Assembly (NCBI GenBank): GCA_031769625.1
Contig: JAUIMM010000178.1
Coordinates: forward strand, 30,584,001 to 30,648,000
DNA length: 64,000 nt
Direction: 5' to 3'
Source: Taudactylus pleione
Taxonomy: Eukaryota; Chordata; Amphibia; Anura; Myobatrachidae
In this document: piece after piece, positions 21,372-33,724 of the stretch
Position numbering within the stretch: the stretch's first letter is position 1
Layout: the number at the start of each line of letters is the position of its first letter
Position numbers and translations under genes: made by a program
Notes under the pieces: generated by a model
What the model was told of the DNA's origin: nothing
What the model saw: only the letters and a program-made list of their open reading frames with translations
Database searches by the model: none

Positions 21372-22909
21372 TAGAGATGAGCAGGCCGGTTCTCCGGGAA
21401 CCGGCCCACCCAAAATTTGGGGATCCAAATGGATCCAAGACACAGCTTGGATCTCCCTGCCTGCCCTGGATCCCTTGTCGAGGCAAAACCTTGCAATCCC
21501 GATATTGGAACGCGAGGTTTTGCATTGAGCAAGCTTAACGCTTATTGGCTGAGAGTGCTGTCTGTCACAGCTCTCAGCCAATCAGCATTAAGCCAATTGA
21601 ATATGGGCACAGGAGGAAGTTAGGAAGATGCCACCCATCCATCCCCCACTGCATGACACTGCCGGCATCCCCTGCTGCCGACCCCCACTGGCAGCATACC
21701 CAGCTGCCAACACCCCAGCTGCCAACACTGCTGGCACCCTGCAATGAGAACACCACCGGCACCCATGTACTGCCAACAACATCAAGACCCCCACACTGAG
21801 GACACCGCTGGCACCCTGCACTGAGGACACTGCCAGCACCCCTGCACTGCTGCCCCACGTACTGAGGACACTGTCAGCGACCCCACACTGCCAACACTAC
21901 CGGCACTCCCACACTGAGGACACCACCGGCACCCCTGCACTGCTGACACTGGCAGCACACATGCACTGAGGACACCACTGGCACCCTCACTTTGCCGACA
22001 CCCTGCACTGAGGACACTGCCAGCAGCCCCACACTCCCCATGTACTGAGGACACCGTCAGCAACCCCACACTGCTGATACTCCCACACTGAGGACACCAC
22101 TGGCACCCCTGCACTGCCAACACTGTCAGCACACATGCACTGAGGACATTGCTGGCACCCCTGCTTTGCTGACACCACTGGCATGCTGCACTAAGGACAC
22201 TGCCAGCAACTCTGCACTACTGCCCCACGTATTGAGGATGCCATCAGTGACCCCGCACTGCTGCTACTCCCACACTGAGGGCATCCCTGCACAGCCGACA
22301 CTGTCAGCACACCAGCACTGAGGACACTGCTGGCACCCCCACTCTGCCAACACTGCCAGCACTATGCACTCAGGACACTGCCAGGAACCCCACTCTGCCA
22401 ACACTGCCAACACCGCCAACACTTCCACATTGAGGACACCACTGGCACTCTCGCATTGAGGACACCACCAGCACCCCACACTACCTGTCACAGTAAGTGC
22501 ACTATTGATCTATCCAACGCACACTGTATAACACACTGTATCCGTGGTGGAAGATGAACTGCCACATGTTAGTGCCACCCACTGCTGTCGATTAGCTTAG
22601 TCAGCCAGCTAGCTGGATGCAACCTTTTGGCCCTAAACTAGATGAAAAAAATGTATATTGTGAAGTGGTCAAAACTAATTGGAAATGACTGGAAATAAAT
22701 GTTATTGAGGTTAATAATACTGTAGGATTAAAACAGGCCCAAATTATGTTATTTTAGCTGTTTTTATGATTTTTTTAGAAAAAATACAGATTCAAATACA
22801 AACACAAAAAACAAAACACACAAGGGCAGTTTTGGCAAAACCAATGAGATCCAAAACAAGAGGATATACAGATCCAAAACCAAAACACGGGGGCCGGCAC
22901 ACATCTCTA
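21372..22909. mobile_element. Non-autonomous hAT transposon (1538 bp, TSD CTTATAAA)
   Basis: Inverted ends TAGAGATGAGC and TAGAGATGTGT (right end read on the minus strand) are flanked by an exact 8-bp duplication, CTTATAAA, at 21364-21371 and 22910-22917. Eight-base duplications and TAGAG-type ends are characteristic of hAT. It interrupts the LINE ORF2, whose reading resumes after the duplication, so it inserted after the LINE. There is no transposase; the interior is dominated by a GC-rich tandem array. The subterminal region has a GAGAGTGCTGTC/GACAGCTCTCAGCCAAT hairpin. Confidence 0.9.
21640..22490. repeat. GC-rich tandem array inside the hAT
   Basis: Irregular array of a roughly 27-33-base unit around CACTGAGGACACTGCCAGCA, with variants ACACCACTGGCACCC and CCCACACTGCC. 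It fills more than half of the hAT interior. The short open frames (Cys/Trp/Val-rich on the minus strand) come from the repetition and are not genes. Confidence 0.8.
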
Positions 22910-22917
22910 CTTATAAA

Positions 22918-23325
22918 TCATTGAGGCCGCTCAGAACAAACTTAAAAGCATCAAAATCACAATCCCTTTTATGCCTATAACTAATAACTATTTTTTCTGG
23001 AGGACAGATATTGGTAGAGATGAGGAGATTGGCTGAACAAGGATTAAAATACTTTTTCCAGTTGGTAGATAATAGCTCTCTACGACTGTATACATATAAT
23101 CAAGCACAACAAAAATTTCCTGATTTAGGTATTACATGGTTTACATCTATGCAGGTTCATAGATGGGGCACTACACTCCGGCCTGAAGAAACATATTCCT
23201 CTTTTAATTATAAATTTGCAAAACCCATAATAGATTTAAATAAGATCTTGGGAGGGCTATCTAAATGGAAGGAGGACTCTTTTAATATAGATTTATCAGA
23301 TAAAAAAGTAAAAATAAAGTTTTAG
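22918..23325 (+). pseudogene. LINE ORF2 C-terminal segment
   Basis: Continuation of ORF2 after the hAT. The open frame at 23011-23325 reads KFPDLGITWFTSMQVHRWG and LSKWKEDSFNIDLSD, resembling the region after the RT domain in L1-like ORF2 proteins. It ends at the boundary of the next insertion. The last ~130 bases are present again, inverted, at about 25375-25535. Confidence 0.65.
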
Positions 23326-23339
23326 GTATGATCCAAGGA

Positions 23340-25639
23340 TTTTGTAAAAAAGCCTGTATGTGCAGAATATTGTCTTGAAGGCTTATATTTAGATATAACC
23401 GTATATTTAGATATAACCGTTCAACCGTTCTAATCGGTTGAAAACAATACAGATTTATTATGTGTGCACTTGCATGTGTATTGTTTGTGATCCAGCACAA
23501 TCAAAGTCACTGAACATATATATAAAAGGTAAATGAATAAAATTCAAGGTATATAATAGTTATTTGTTATGCCGGCATAATCGCAAATGATTTTGTTGTT
23601 CAAAAAATTAGCTCACCCACATTGAAGTATTCCATATACAGCTAGAGGAGGAGACAGATATTCCCGTCTCTGCCTCCAATAAACCTACTGGATTCATAAA
23701 ATACGCACTTTGTATCCAGAATTTCTCAATTAAATTGCCAAGGTGGACTTCAATATGTAGTCCCCAGGAAATGCCACAGGTCCCTGTGGGTTACCTGAGG
23801 AATTTCCAGGTCCTTTCCCCTGCCCTCTTCTTTTTGAGTCACATTACATACTGGGTCCATATACAAAACCAAATTCAGAAAAACTCTCTGAGGTATCAAA
23901 CAAATACTATGAGATTGGTATTTTTCTTTCTTCCACCCTATCTTTCCCAAAAGGAATTCCAAGGCAAAACTGAACATCAAATAAGTAGATAACGTGATTT
24001 ATTTTTATTTTTGCTATCATTTATGTCATTTAATATTATTCAGTTTGTATAATTTTATTTGGTTTTATTGCAATAATATTTAACATATTCCTTTTGATGT
24101 TCTTAATATAGAAATGACCTATTATGACTGAAAGTATAAGTAAAAATATTTACATTGAAGGGGGAAATTATTCAGTTGTTCATACAGTATGTATGTCTGA
24201 AATTATATACAATTTAACCCTGCCATTCTTATGTAATTATTATTAGTTAAAATTTATTGATATGACAGATAAAGTACATACATTTTATAATCAAATAATA
24301 ATGTCAAGTGGTGTTTACAACTGTTTTTTCAGTTCATCTAAAATAAGTCTCAATCAATCTAAATTATTTTATGATGAAAATGAATTGTCTGTGAAATTTT
24401 TATTTTTTGGCAAAAAAAGAGAGATATAGACATATAAATCTTTCTTAAATGTGTGCATAAGATGTTTTCCTTATGGTCATGATAAATTACAGTAATTGAT
24501 TGTAACATTGTGTGGTGATAGATTTAAAGCTGTTACAATGTTTCACTGTTCTTCACTGCGCTATTGAATCTAGTGCAGTTTTATAATCGGTTCTCTAGTT
24601 CAAAACTGTTATCAATTTCACAGCTGAAAATTATCCTGTATAGGTAAATGAAGTCTGATTGCATAAAAAGGCTGATCCCTCTTTCCAAATTATGTTCCTG
24701 AAGGTGTGTGAACACACAGAAACGCGTTGAGCAAGTCTCTAAACAAACAGAGTCAATTGACTACAAGACAAGGCTAAATATACTGTGCCAGGCCTTTGAG
24801 AACATATCAACTCCCCACCTTAGAAGCCGCACACGATAATGGATAAAGAACACCAGCAGTGCCGGTTAAAGCTTCAATACCTTTGGCCACCTGTCTTAAC
24901 ATCTTTCAAGCAGAGATCCTCACTATGAGATCCAGCTGAGCAAAGACATGGCAATCCTGCAGACGTTTAAACTAAACAGCACAACAACAGAGGAACATAG
25001 AATATACTGTTCCTATTCATCAGATATATTGTTACCGATTCAACTGCAGGTTAGTTTGGAACCCAGTCAGATGAGGAGATATCTCACAGATGCCACGCTG
25101 TTACTTCAAAGTGGGTGAGCTAATTTTTTGAACAACAAAATCATTTGCGATTATGCCAGCATAACAAATAACTATTATATACCTTGGATTTTATCCATTT
25201 AATCTTTTTATAGATATGTTTTAGTGACTTTGATTGTGCCAGATCACAAACAATACACATGCAAGTGCACAAATAAAAAAGCTGTATTGTTTTCAACTGA
25301 TTAGAATGGATCCATATCTAAATATAAGCCTTCAAGACAATATTCTGCACATACAGGCTTTTTTTTACAAAATCCTTGGATCATTCCTAAGACTTTATTT
25401 GTACTTTTTTATCTGACAAATCTATATTAGAAAAATCCTCCTACCATTTAGATAGCCCTCCCAAGATCTTATTTAAATCTATTATGGGTTTTGCAAATTT
25501 ATAAATAAAAGAGGAGGAATATGTTTCTGCACATACAGGCTTTTTTTTTACAGAATCCTTGGATCATTCCTAAAATTTTATTTTTACTTCTTAATTTTTT
25601 TATTTAATAATTCATTCCTGTCATTGTTTTATTATAAAT

Positions 25640-25682
<43 letters not shown>

Positions 25683-25910
25683 TATGTTTTTTTGGTAAAT
25701 AAATTAAATTATTATAGAATTCTGTAGAATTGGTAGTGTTGGTGTATTACTGCAGCCATCTTTTATTTTACCTTTAGTCTTTGACGTATATGCACATTCT
25801 TCTTTTGTTTGGCAGCAGCTTTTCCACACCATAAGGCCACATAGGGAGCACTTATATTCGTCAGTAACATTCTAAATGTCTTTTGTCTTCCAGAGGTTTA
25901 TCAGACATGA
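23340..25910 (+). mobile_element. Insertion in the LINE with long inverted arms and a PLE-like segment
   Basis: LINE reading stops near 23325 and resumes near 25918 with only a short coding gap, so most of this interval is inserted. The left arm (about 23200-23625) and right arm (about 25095-25535) are inverted copies; the arms include LINE sequence itself. A ~60-base piece of the right arm (TGCACATACAGGC..CCTTGGATCATTCCTAA) is repeated directly at 25528-25590. The central part at 24690-25090 has a hammerhead-like motif and GAAACGCGTTGAG, as in PLE pseudo-LTRs, hence the plus-strand PLE-like assignment. A (TA)n run lies near 25637-25676. Ends and target duplication are not resolved. Confidence 0.5.
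24698..24728 (+). ncRNA. Hammerhead-ribozyme-like motif, plus strand
   Basis: CTGAAGG, then a perfect 6-bp stem TGTGTG/CACACA closed by AA, then GAAACGCGTT. This matches the CTGANGA-stem II-GAAA order of hammerheads with one core change (last A to G). ACGCGT can form the minimal or dimeric stem III seen in PLE hammerheads. It suggests that the surrounding insertion is PLE-derived. Stem I pairing is not convincing by eye. Confidence 0.45.
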
Positions 25911-25917
25911 TAAAGTG

Positions 25918-26490
25918 GACTATGCATATAAATAAAATATTGATTCAACAGCTTATGCTAAATGAACTATAAAATATTACATAGAGCTTATGTTACACCA
26001 AAATTTAAATATCTTATAGGACAAGCAAAAAATTCTAAGTGTTTAAAATGCAATATAGATAAATGCAGACATCTATCATTGCCTTTGGGCATGTCAATAT
26101 GTGAAACTATTTTGGCAACAAGTACAACTATATATTAAAAACATGCTGGATATAGATTTTGAATTACAGCTGAATGGGCATTTTGGGACAAACATATACC
26201 AGCCCAGAGACATGATGTAACAAAAAAGGAAAGGATTTCATGAACAAAAATAGAGGTGGCAGCAAAAAAAGATCTTGTCGCAATGGATAGATCCTAATAC
26301 ACCAAAAACTGTAAATATGCAAGTGAGGGTCCTGTACTTATTTAAAATGGAATGGGCAAGTACAGCCATAGACAATGAAACATTAACAAATACATTTTTT
26401 GACATATGGCTCCCTTATATAGATACATTATCTTTATATATGAAAAGAGCATTGAAAACAAGCTTTCAATCAACAATCTAGTATAATAGA
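25918..26490 (+). pseudogene. LINE ORF2 3' end with Cys/His motif
   Basis: Across two or three frames the reading is LIQQLMLNELYKILHRAYVTPKF, CLKCNIDKADIYHCLWAC and KKDLVAQWIDPNTPKTVNMQ, ending in a stop at about 26479-26481. The CxxC...H...C cluster is the C-terminal motif typical of L1/Tx1 ORF2 proteins. Several frameshifts are present. An AT-rich tail to about 26760 follows. Confidence 0.7.
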
Positions 26491-26769
26491 TACTAGAAGG
26501 TAATGCACCTTTCTAAATAAAATAATAAAAGGAAAAAACATGGTAAAGGAATAATGAAAAAGGACAAGACTCTTAAATAATTTGATGTTATTAGAAAATG
26601 CAAGCTAGAGAGGATTATTATTAATAATGTACCAATCAACATGTAATAAGACTGTAAAGTTATTTTTAAAATTTTTGTTTTGTAAAGCAATATTGTAATG
26701 ATATGTCATTGAAAAATAATAAAAAAGTATAAATAACAAAATAAATGAAAAACTATACATACCTATAAA

Positions 26770-27177
26770 TCAGGGTGTATACTGGTCATATAATTACATA
26801 GACATTGTAAAGGAAAAATAAATAATTTATATTTTGCCATCCAAATCACCCACTAAAATTTAATCCATCTGCTATCTCCTCTCTCCAGCCTCCTCCTCAC
26901 CACTTCTATCACCTTCCTCACCACCCTCTTAGCCGACTCCTCCACCAATGGGTATGAAGTACGGGTCCTCCTCTCATGATCTGCTCTCTCTTTCCCATTT
27001 ACCCAACCCTATACTCTCCCACCACCTTTGCTCTCTTAGTACCTGCTTGCCCATTTCTTCATAGCCACTTCCACAAAGACCATGTTCAGATGGAGACACT
27101 GAATCTGCCATAGGGCTGGTTGAATTGTGGTGATGTTGCACCAATGTCAGACTGTTGGAAACACTAGCAGAGTTAAG
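26770..27177. other. Spacer with a pyrimidine-rich stretch
   Basis: No gene seen. A CTCC/CACC-rich block at 26870-26950 is low complexity. Confidence 0.4.
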
Positions 27178-27500
27178 CTCGCCATACACCAGACCAACTG
27201 TCATCAAACCATCCAACAAGTTGGTTGGTTGGAATGAAAATCAAATAATACATGGGAGCAAATGACAATCAGCCATTTGCTCCCAAACACTGGAAAACGG
27301 ATGAATACTTTCGTTAAGACAAATATTTTAAATAAAAAAAGATTTATCCAACTTGCCTGAAAGACCTTTTTTTCATGTTTTCTGGTGTTTGGGAGCAAAT
27401 GGCTTATTGTCATTTGCTCCCATGCATTACCAGATTTTAATTCCAACCAACCAACTAGTAGGAAGGTTGGAGGAAAGTTGGTCTGGTGATGACCAGGTTT
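27178..27500. mobile_element. Foldback MITE (CACCAGACCAAC termini)
   Basis: Left CATACACCAGACCAAC is answered by GTTGGTCTGGTGATGACC on the right. Nested inner pairs continue the fold: CCAACCAACC-type repeats, and GGGAGCAAATGACAATCAGCC against GGCTTATTGTCATTTGCTCCC. Long imperfect inverted arms surround a ~100-base centre. Non-coding; the open frames are artefacts of the arms. Confidence 0.7.
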
Positions 27501-30500
27501 ACACTGTGCATAGGCATTAAAAGTGGTTACACTTTCCGGCGCATTCTACTACACATCTCACTGTGTCAGGTGAGATTATTCATAATACTATTATTAGCTC
27601 ATTTATACTGTAAATTAGCCTAATGCCATGGTTTAGGCTTACAAACAAACATCAATCACAGTTAGTTGAAATGAAGCAGTATGTGTCACAATTTTTGCTG
27701 CATTTATTTTTGCTCTATTACCAAAATTAGAAAAGCATCCTGCTCCATGCAGCAACAACACCTCATTTGTACAGGTGGCTGCAATTATCCTTCAACTATA
27801 TTTTACGCTCTATGAAACCACTTTTTCCTTTTTAAATAATACTGTACCTTACTATTATAAAGGATTCACATATAGATATTTCAGATACACTTTGGCTGGC
27901 TTATTTTTATTTATCTTGATCATAAACATAAGTACACTAATGCAGTTTCAAATAAACATGTTTTTTTAATATTTATTTATATTTTTAAAAAGAAAGGGTT
28001 TGTTTATTTATACTTCTGTCTATGCCAATGTGTGTAATGTTGCACAGAATGTATACCCTTATATGCATTGTAAACATATAAAATATGGACACCAGAAATA
28101 GAATTACACAAACATTTCTATCACAAAAAAACATTGTTTAGCATTGTAACTATGTACATAGCTATTACAGCACATATACATGTTTCATGCTTAAATAAAA
28201 GGTCGGTACACACCTGCATGATATCACCCCAATTTGGCAATTTGGGTATATAGTGCAGTGTATATGCCCGACTGCATGCTCCCGTAGGTTGCATGTGATG
28301 TCATGTGCTGCACAGTCAATCACACAATATTGCTTTTGAGGCTGTAGATATTAATGAAGGATAGAACAGTGATCTCTCCATCATTCATAGATGGCTCTAT
28401 ATATTATGTTATTATTATCTGGGTCCCTGATAATTAACATTTCAACTCTTGGCAAGCGCCAAAGCAATTCATCATTGCTCCGGCGCGGAGACAGCTGATC
28501 CGAAAATCACCACTTCTCTGAAACTTTTCATTGCTCCTTTCGGAGCAGTGAAACTAGTGCGCCTGCGTGACCTTGAGTTCACGTAGGCGCACAAAAGCCT
28601 CGGCGTCCGGTGGAAGGAGCTGGACAGGGGTGGAGGGATCCAAAAGTATCCCTCTTCACAACCTGGGTCTCCTTCTCATAGGTAAGGAGCGGGGTGAGCA
28701 CTGAATGCGGGAACACTCATTATCTGACGATGGCGATTGCTCCCGCAGTCAAGCACTGAAAATATTGTAGTTTTCGGAGCTTGATGAATTCCCATTTCGG
28801 GAGAGAAATGAAAACAAGTGTGTAGCTGGCCTTACTCCTACTTAATGAGACCATAATATTGTTATAAGAAACCCAAAGCTAAGTAAATGTTTTTTTTATA
28901 AAAAAGGATGCTTTTGTAACAGAAATTTGCATAAACATAACCAATAACAATTTCCGGTAAAAAACTGAATTTTTTTTCAAAACAAAAATAATATTTACTT
29001 AACAATCCTTAACATAAATTAATAAAATGGGGCTAGTAATGCTCATCAAAGTGTTACCAAACCATTAACCAGTACCCGTACTGCATGTGCAGTATGGGTC
29101 CTGTGTGATCGCATGCAAAGCGGCAGCAGGCTGTCAGGGTGGGGAGGGGGCAGTGACTGCCTCCATTACCCCAAATGGAGGAGTGTCGCCACCATTGGGA
29201 GGGTAGGAAGAGGCCAGGATCTCCATCGGCTGATAAAGATTTCCTGACCTATTTTAAGCAACTTTGTTTGACCCCATTATCACTCAGCAGGATCACACAG
29301 ATGTTCCAATGCTGCATCCATGGACACAGCTAGGAACAGTAATGCATGCAGGAGGCGTGATGCCTCCTGCTGCATTACCATAATAGTGTTATTGCAGCTG
29401 CTCCCATGGTAGCAGCTGCGATAGCAATAGCGTTACACCTTGAATCACCCCCCCAATGTTTGAACAAACTGTATAGTGCCCAACTTGTGAATCTGGCTCA
29501 CTGTGCATATATCCACCATGTTTATGTAGACCAGTGTGCCACTGTGTCAGGGTGAGGTCTCACACAGCTGTAGCAGCCAATAGCAGCACAGCAGTCCTTT
29601 TATATAGTGACAACTAATAAGCGTTCATCACTGCCATAAGGAATGCCACCTGGAGTTGCAAGTGCTCAAAGAGGTGGTATGTAACAAACAGGATAAAAAT
29701 TGTGGCATGCCACAGGGTGCACAGGATTCTGGTGGACAACTGTACGATTGGAGCACCACTTGATTTACCTCTGTCATGGTCAGCCAGAGTTTCTTGCAAG
29801 GCTTCACTCCCAAATTTTCCGCCATAAGTATGATAATTACATTAAAAAATTATTTAAATATTGAGTATAGTAGCAGTGTGCATTGAAATTACAAAAATCC
29901 CATACAGTCGGTGCTAAGTCTGTCCAGCAATTATAAATATATGCAGTGAGAATTACCAATATGTTTCATGAAAAAAATATATCCAAAAACAGCTTGCAGT
30001 TCTTTTCATTAAATTCATTCATGTCAATCTTCCAGTTGTTTCTTATGATGTATCCTCAGAGGGCATGCAAAGCAAAATATGAAAGGGAAAGATTGGTGTA
30101 TGTATCACTATGATAAATGACACCCCTGATGTGTTAAAAGAATATGATAAAAGGGAGTTTCAAGATCTTTCCAAAAACCAAGATTGAGTAGTCACTCAGC
30201 AGGTTGTGGTGAAACAGGTGAATAAGCATCAGATTGATGCTTAAATGAATGCTTACATAATATGAGTGATGATAAACATATTAAGGTTTCTTTATTCCTA
30301 CCTCTTCAAAATCCAAAAAGATTGCTCTCCCAAAGGGGCCAGATGAATAGAAATCACACAAAGATGAAAAGTGCTTACATGAAAGCTTACATTCAGCAGT
30401 TTTTGATCAGCTTATCAAGATTTCTTTGTTAATACAGTAAACAATGTTCCAAATGATTAATTGCCTCCATAGACAGAAAAGAGATAAATTATTCATATTG

Positions 30501-31370
30501 CAGATAATCAAATTTACAGTAAAAGCACTTCATTGCTATAATAACGGCTAAAAACATAAGGGTGGTTATCCATACCAGATAGAAAAGGATACCAATCCTA
30601 TAACAGCATGTCTGCTGGATAGATGGATGCAGATGATCCATACAGTAGGCAGGAATATGACCTCTGGATAGGATGGATGATCCCCATTCCGCTTGACCAA
30701 CACATTTCAATGCCACCTAGCATCTTTTTTCAAGGACCTTGATGACGTGGTCATCCATCCTCTCCAGAGGTCCTTCTTCCAGCCTACTGTATGATACATC
30801 TGATACATCACCTGTTTCACTCCAACATGCTGAGTGACTACTCAATCTTGGTTTTTCGAAAGAAATTGATACACACATTCTATCATATTCATTTAACACA
30901 CCAGGGGTTTTATTTATTGCATATTACATATGACAATTTTTCCATTTCATATTTTGCTTTGCCAGTAGTTGAAAAGATTTGATGATCTATGCAGTGCTGT
31001 AGTGAGGTCAGTACAGCCAGTGCCTGTTTGCAGTGTTCAAAGAATGAGATGTGACTCTTACAGTATGTGCCAGCAGACCTCTAATCATGGCCTTTATATG
31101 CCATAAGACCTCTCCACATGCCCCTTTAAGGTCATAAGACTTCACCACTTGCCCCTTATATGCCATCAGTCCCACCCACATGCTCCATATATGACATTAG
31201 ACTCCCTTTACATGACCCTTATGTGCCATAAGTCCCCAGTCCCCTCTCCATGCCCCTTTACAAGCAGCTTCCCTTAATTAATATCCCCAGATGTGTAATA
31301 TTGCTCTAATGTTAAACAATTTGAGGATTTCCACAGATTATATGATTTGTTTTCCTCACACAAAAACTAT
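27501..31370. other. Spacer with a MITE-like block at about 28196-28838
   Basis: No gene is recognised. The block at 28196-28838 begins GGTCGGTACACACCTG and ends GTGTGTAGCTGGCC, which suggests a diverged foldback element. At 29080-29460 there are strong hairpins (GCAGGAGGCGTGATGCCTCCTGC, GCTGCTCCCATGGTAGCAGC), and the right side ends in TTGAATCACCCCCC, like the Harbinger-type MITE end at 49391. At 31090-31260 the phrase CATAAGACC/CCCCTTATATGCCAT recurs as a short degenerate array. Confidence 0.4.
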
Positions 31371-31375
31371 ATATC

Positions 31376-32136
31376 TGTTATGTTCTGGGTTGTTTGTGGA
31401 CCCGGGGTGGTAGCAGGAGCGATCACTGAAGCGGGTTTGAATATAAAACTAGGTTTTTTAATACGTGCTTGAGTAGACATAAAATATAGCAGTAAATAAA
31501 AGTCCAGGTATATATAAACGTGCACTAGAGTTCTGTGGTGGGAGTAATGGATTAATGTCCAAGTAGAAACAACTAGAACTGTCCAGGTGTGCAGGTAGTG
31601 AGACTGGAATAATCAACCAGGTATGCAGGTAGTGATGCAGGAAATAATAAGCCAGGTATGCAGGTAGAGAACTAAGGCAAATGAGCAGGATGTCAACAGG
31701 CTCAGGCACTCAGGTATGGGCAATGGTGGTGGAGGAAGTGGGGTAGTCCAGTGGAAGGCAGACTAGCAGACAGCAATACACAGGAACAGGATAAGCACAG
31801 AGAACTCCCTCTCAGCTAGGCTGAGATACACGTTGCACTGGCAAAGAAGGAAGGCACTGAACCTTCCTAAATACCCCATGCCGTGCTGTACTGGCCGGAG
31901 GGAACATGTGACTCACCAGGATTGGCCAGCCGCATCACATGGCCAGAAGGCAAAATGGCGGCGCCCATGCCAAACGGAACGGAGACGCCACCAGGCCTTA
32001 CCAGCGCAGAGTGACAACAGGCCCGCACAACAAAGCCCCCCGCCAGACACCAGCTCCGCCACCAGACAGCCCGCGCCACAATGACCTCACAGGTAACACC
32101 CGCCTAGCACCATGCTGAGATACCCTGGCCGTGACA
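31376..32136. mobile_element. Solo LTR (761 bp, TSD ATATC)
   Basis: The block begins TGTTATGTTC and ends CCGTGACA, i.e. TG...CA, and is flanked by an exact 5-bp duplication, ATATC, at 31371-31375 and 32137-32141. Length, TG/CA ends and a 5-bp duplication are what a solo LTR of a Gypsy-type or retrovirus-like element would show. The internal region has been lost, presumably by LTR-LTR recombination. No coding is present. Orientation not determined. A DNA transposon with these ends is possible but less likely. Confidence 0.75.
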
Positions 32137-32141
32137 ATATC

Positions 32142-33142
32142 CTTCTACTGAAGTTCACCTAGGAAGAAGAAATAAACACACCACTCTATCTGTCTCAACA
32201 CACGGTCGACACAACACTCTGGTTTGTTATCACGAAGAGAAGTATGGTAAGTCAAACTCTAATATGGGTATTTTAAAATATTTTTTTTCTTTATACATAA
32301 TGTTTACTAGTTGGTATTAAAACTATATTTATGGAGATGTGGCTCACTAGTGTTCTCTTTCTCTCCCAATATCTAGTTACTTATCTGACTTTCCTGTTTG
32401 AGTTAAAGCTATCAGATCCTGAGGATCCAGAACTTTATCACTGCTTAAAGGACTTTGGATATATAAACATTGTTCTTGAGGTTCAGTATTTTTATATATA
32501 TAGTATATACAGTAGTATGTAGCTCCATCCTGTTAGAGAGAGCGTGCACATGTGCATGATCCATCACTTTTGCAGTGCTGCTTGGTTACAACATCAGAGG
32601 AGATGACACCAAAATAGAGGAGCAGCTCTGCTATTTTAGTGACACTCCCTTGGATGGTGTCACCCAGTGCAGGCTGCACATCCTCCTAGTGACTCCACAG
32701 CACTGAAAAAATGACAGCTCTGAAACCAAGCATAAGTATATATATATTATATATATTTTTATATTGCTCCACCCCCAGTAGCTCAACAGCTCAACCCACT
32801 GTTCCTGAACCTATTTTTCCAGAAAAATAGTGCTATGCAAATAGTTCTCTGCATGCAGTGCAAGAACAATTACAGATGACTTACATTCAACTTTGTATCA
32901 GTCCCATTGTTTTCATTTTTTGTGTTTTCTTACAGAGACTTCTTTTAGAAGAAGTAGTTTCTGTCTTATATCGTTGGAGAGGCCTAATATAGTATATTCA
33001 TTCTTGATTTTTGTTGTGGCTATCTTTTTTTGCGTCTTATTTTCTAGTCATAGTAGGGATTTTTTATTGTTTTTAGTGCCCCCCCCTAAATTTTTTATAT
33101 TAATTTTTTTCCTAAAGACATTCTAGAGTCAGAACATAAGAC
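32142..33142. other. Spacer, no gene seen
   Basis: AT-rich DNA with TATATA runs near 32495 and 32735. The open frame near 32893-33126 is hydrophobic and T-rich with no recognisable domain. Confidence 0.4.
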
Positions 33143-33145
33143 TAA

Positions 33146-33578
33146 TACCCCTTTTACACCGGAGCTAAAACCAGGGTTTTTGAAGGGTTAACCCGGGCAG
33201 CTCCCTGGTGTAAAAGGGGAGAGAGTTGGATCGCCGGGTCGAGTGACCCGGCAATCCAACCCAGGTAACTAGCAGGGTTTAACATGGGCGTAGCCCGTGA
33301 AACCCTGCTGTGAGAACAGCGCACTCCGGGTCACGATGACCTGGAGTGCGCTGCTAGCCGGCCGATTGGTCCGGCTTGAGTGGCGCTTGGAGATGACGTC
33401 ATCTCCAAGTGACAACTTTCACTCCGCAAAAGCCGGGCCTATGCAGACCCGACTGCGGTGTGAGCGGCGCTGACTCGGGAATATCCCGAGTCGGCGCCGG
33501 CAAAATTCCGGGTCTGATCTGGATAGGAACTTTGTTCCAACTCCGGGTCAGACCCGGAATTTAGGTGGAAAAGGGGTA
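33146..33578. mobile_element. Harbinger-like MITE (433 bp, TSD TAA)
   Basis: Inverted ends TACCCCTTTTACACC and TACCCCTTTTCCACC are flanked by TAA at 33143-33145 and 33579-33581. The GC-rich interior is built of inverted pairs (CCGGGTCGAGTGACCCGG, AGCAGGGTTT/AAACCCTGCT, GACTCGGGAATATCCCGAGTC, GGGTCTGATC/GGGTCAGACCC). The TAA duplication fits the canonical TWA target of Harbinger elements. Non-coding. Confidence 0.8.
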
Positions 33579-33724
33579 TAATACAGAGTAAAAAATAAAT
33601 AAATAATACCAATAATCAGGGAAATTTAGTTGAATCCAAAGTTCATTAAATCAGGAAAATCCCACCAAACATGAACCTTAAAATGCAGACAAAGGGTCTT
33701 ATTTTGAGTTGCGTGTAACTCCAT

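Larger units (their letters stand above)
17280..26760 (+). mobile_element. L1/Tx1-like LINE, degenerate and interrupted twice
   Basis: A plus-strand non-LTR retrotransposon: ORF1-like protein (17671 to about 18350), ORF2 endonuclease (18596 to about 19380), RT (19878 to about 20900), a C-terminal region (22918-23325, then about 25918-26480) and an A-rich tail near 26690-26760. Stops and frameshifts are frequent, so it is dead. It is split by a hAT at 21372-22909 and by another insertion at about 23340-25910. The start near 17280 follows a GA-rich run and is approximate. Removing the two inserts leaves about 5.4 kb, in the usual range for this clade. Confidence 0.8.

Noticed and set aside
21545..22491. 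Several open frames in the hAT interior
   Set aside because: Produced by the tandem array; overlapping frames on both strands with the same low-complexity composition.
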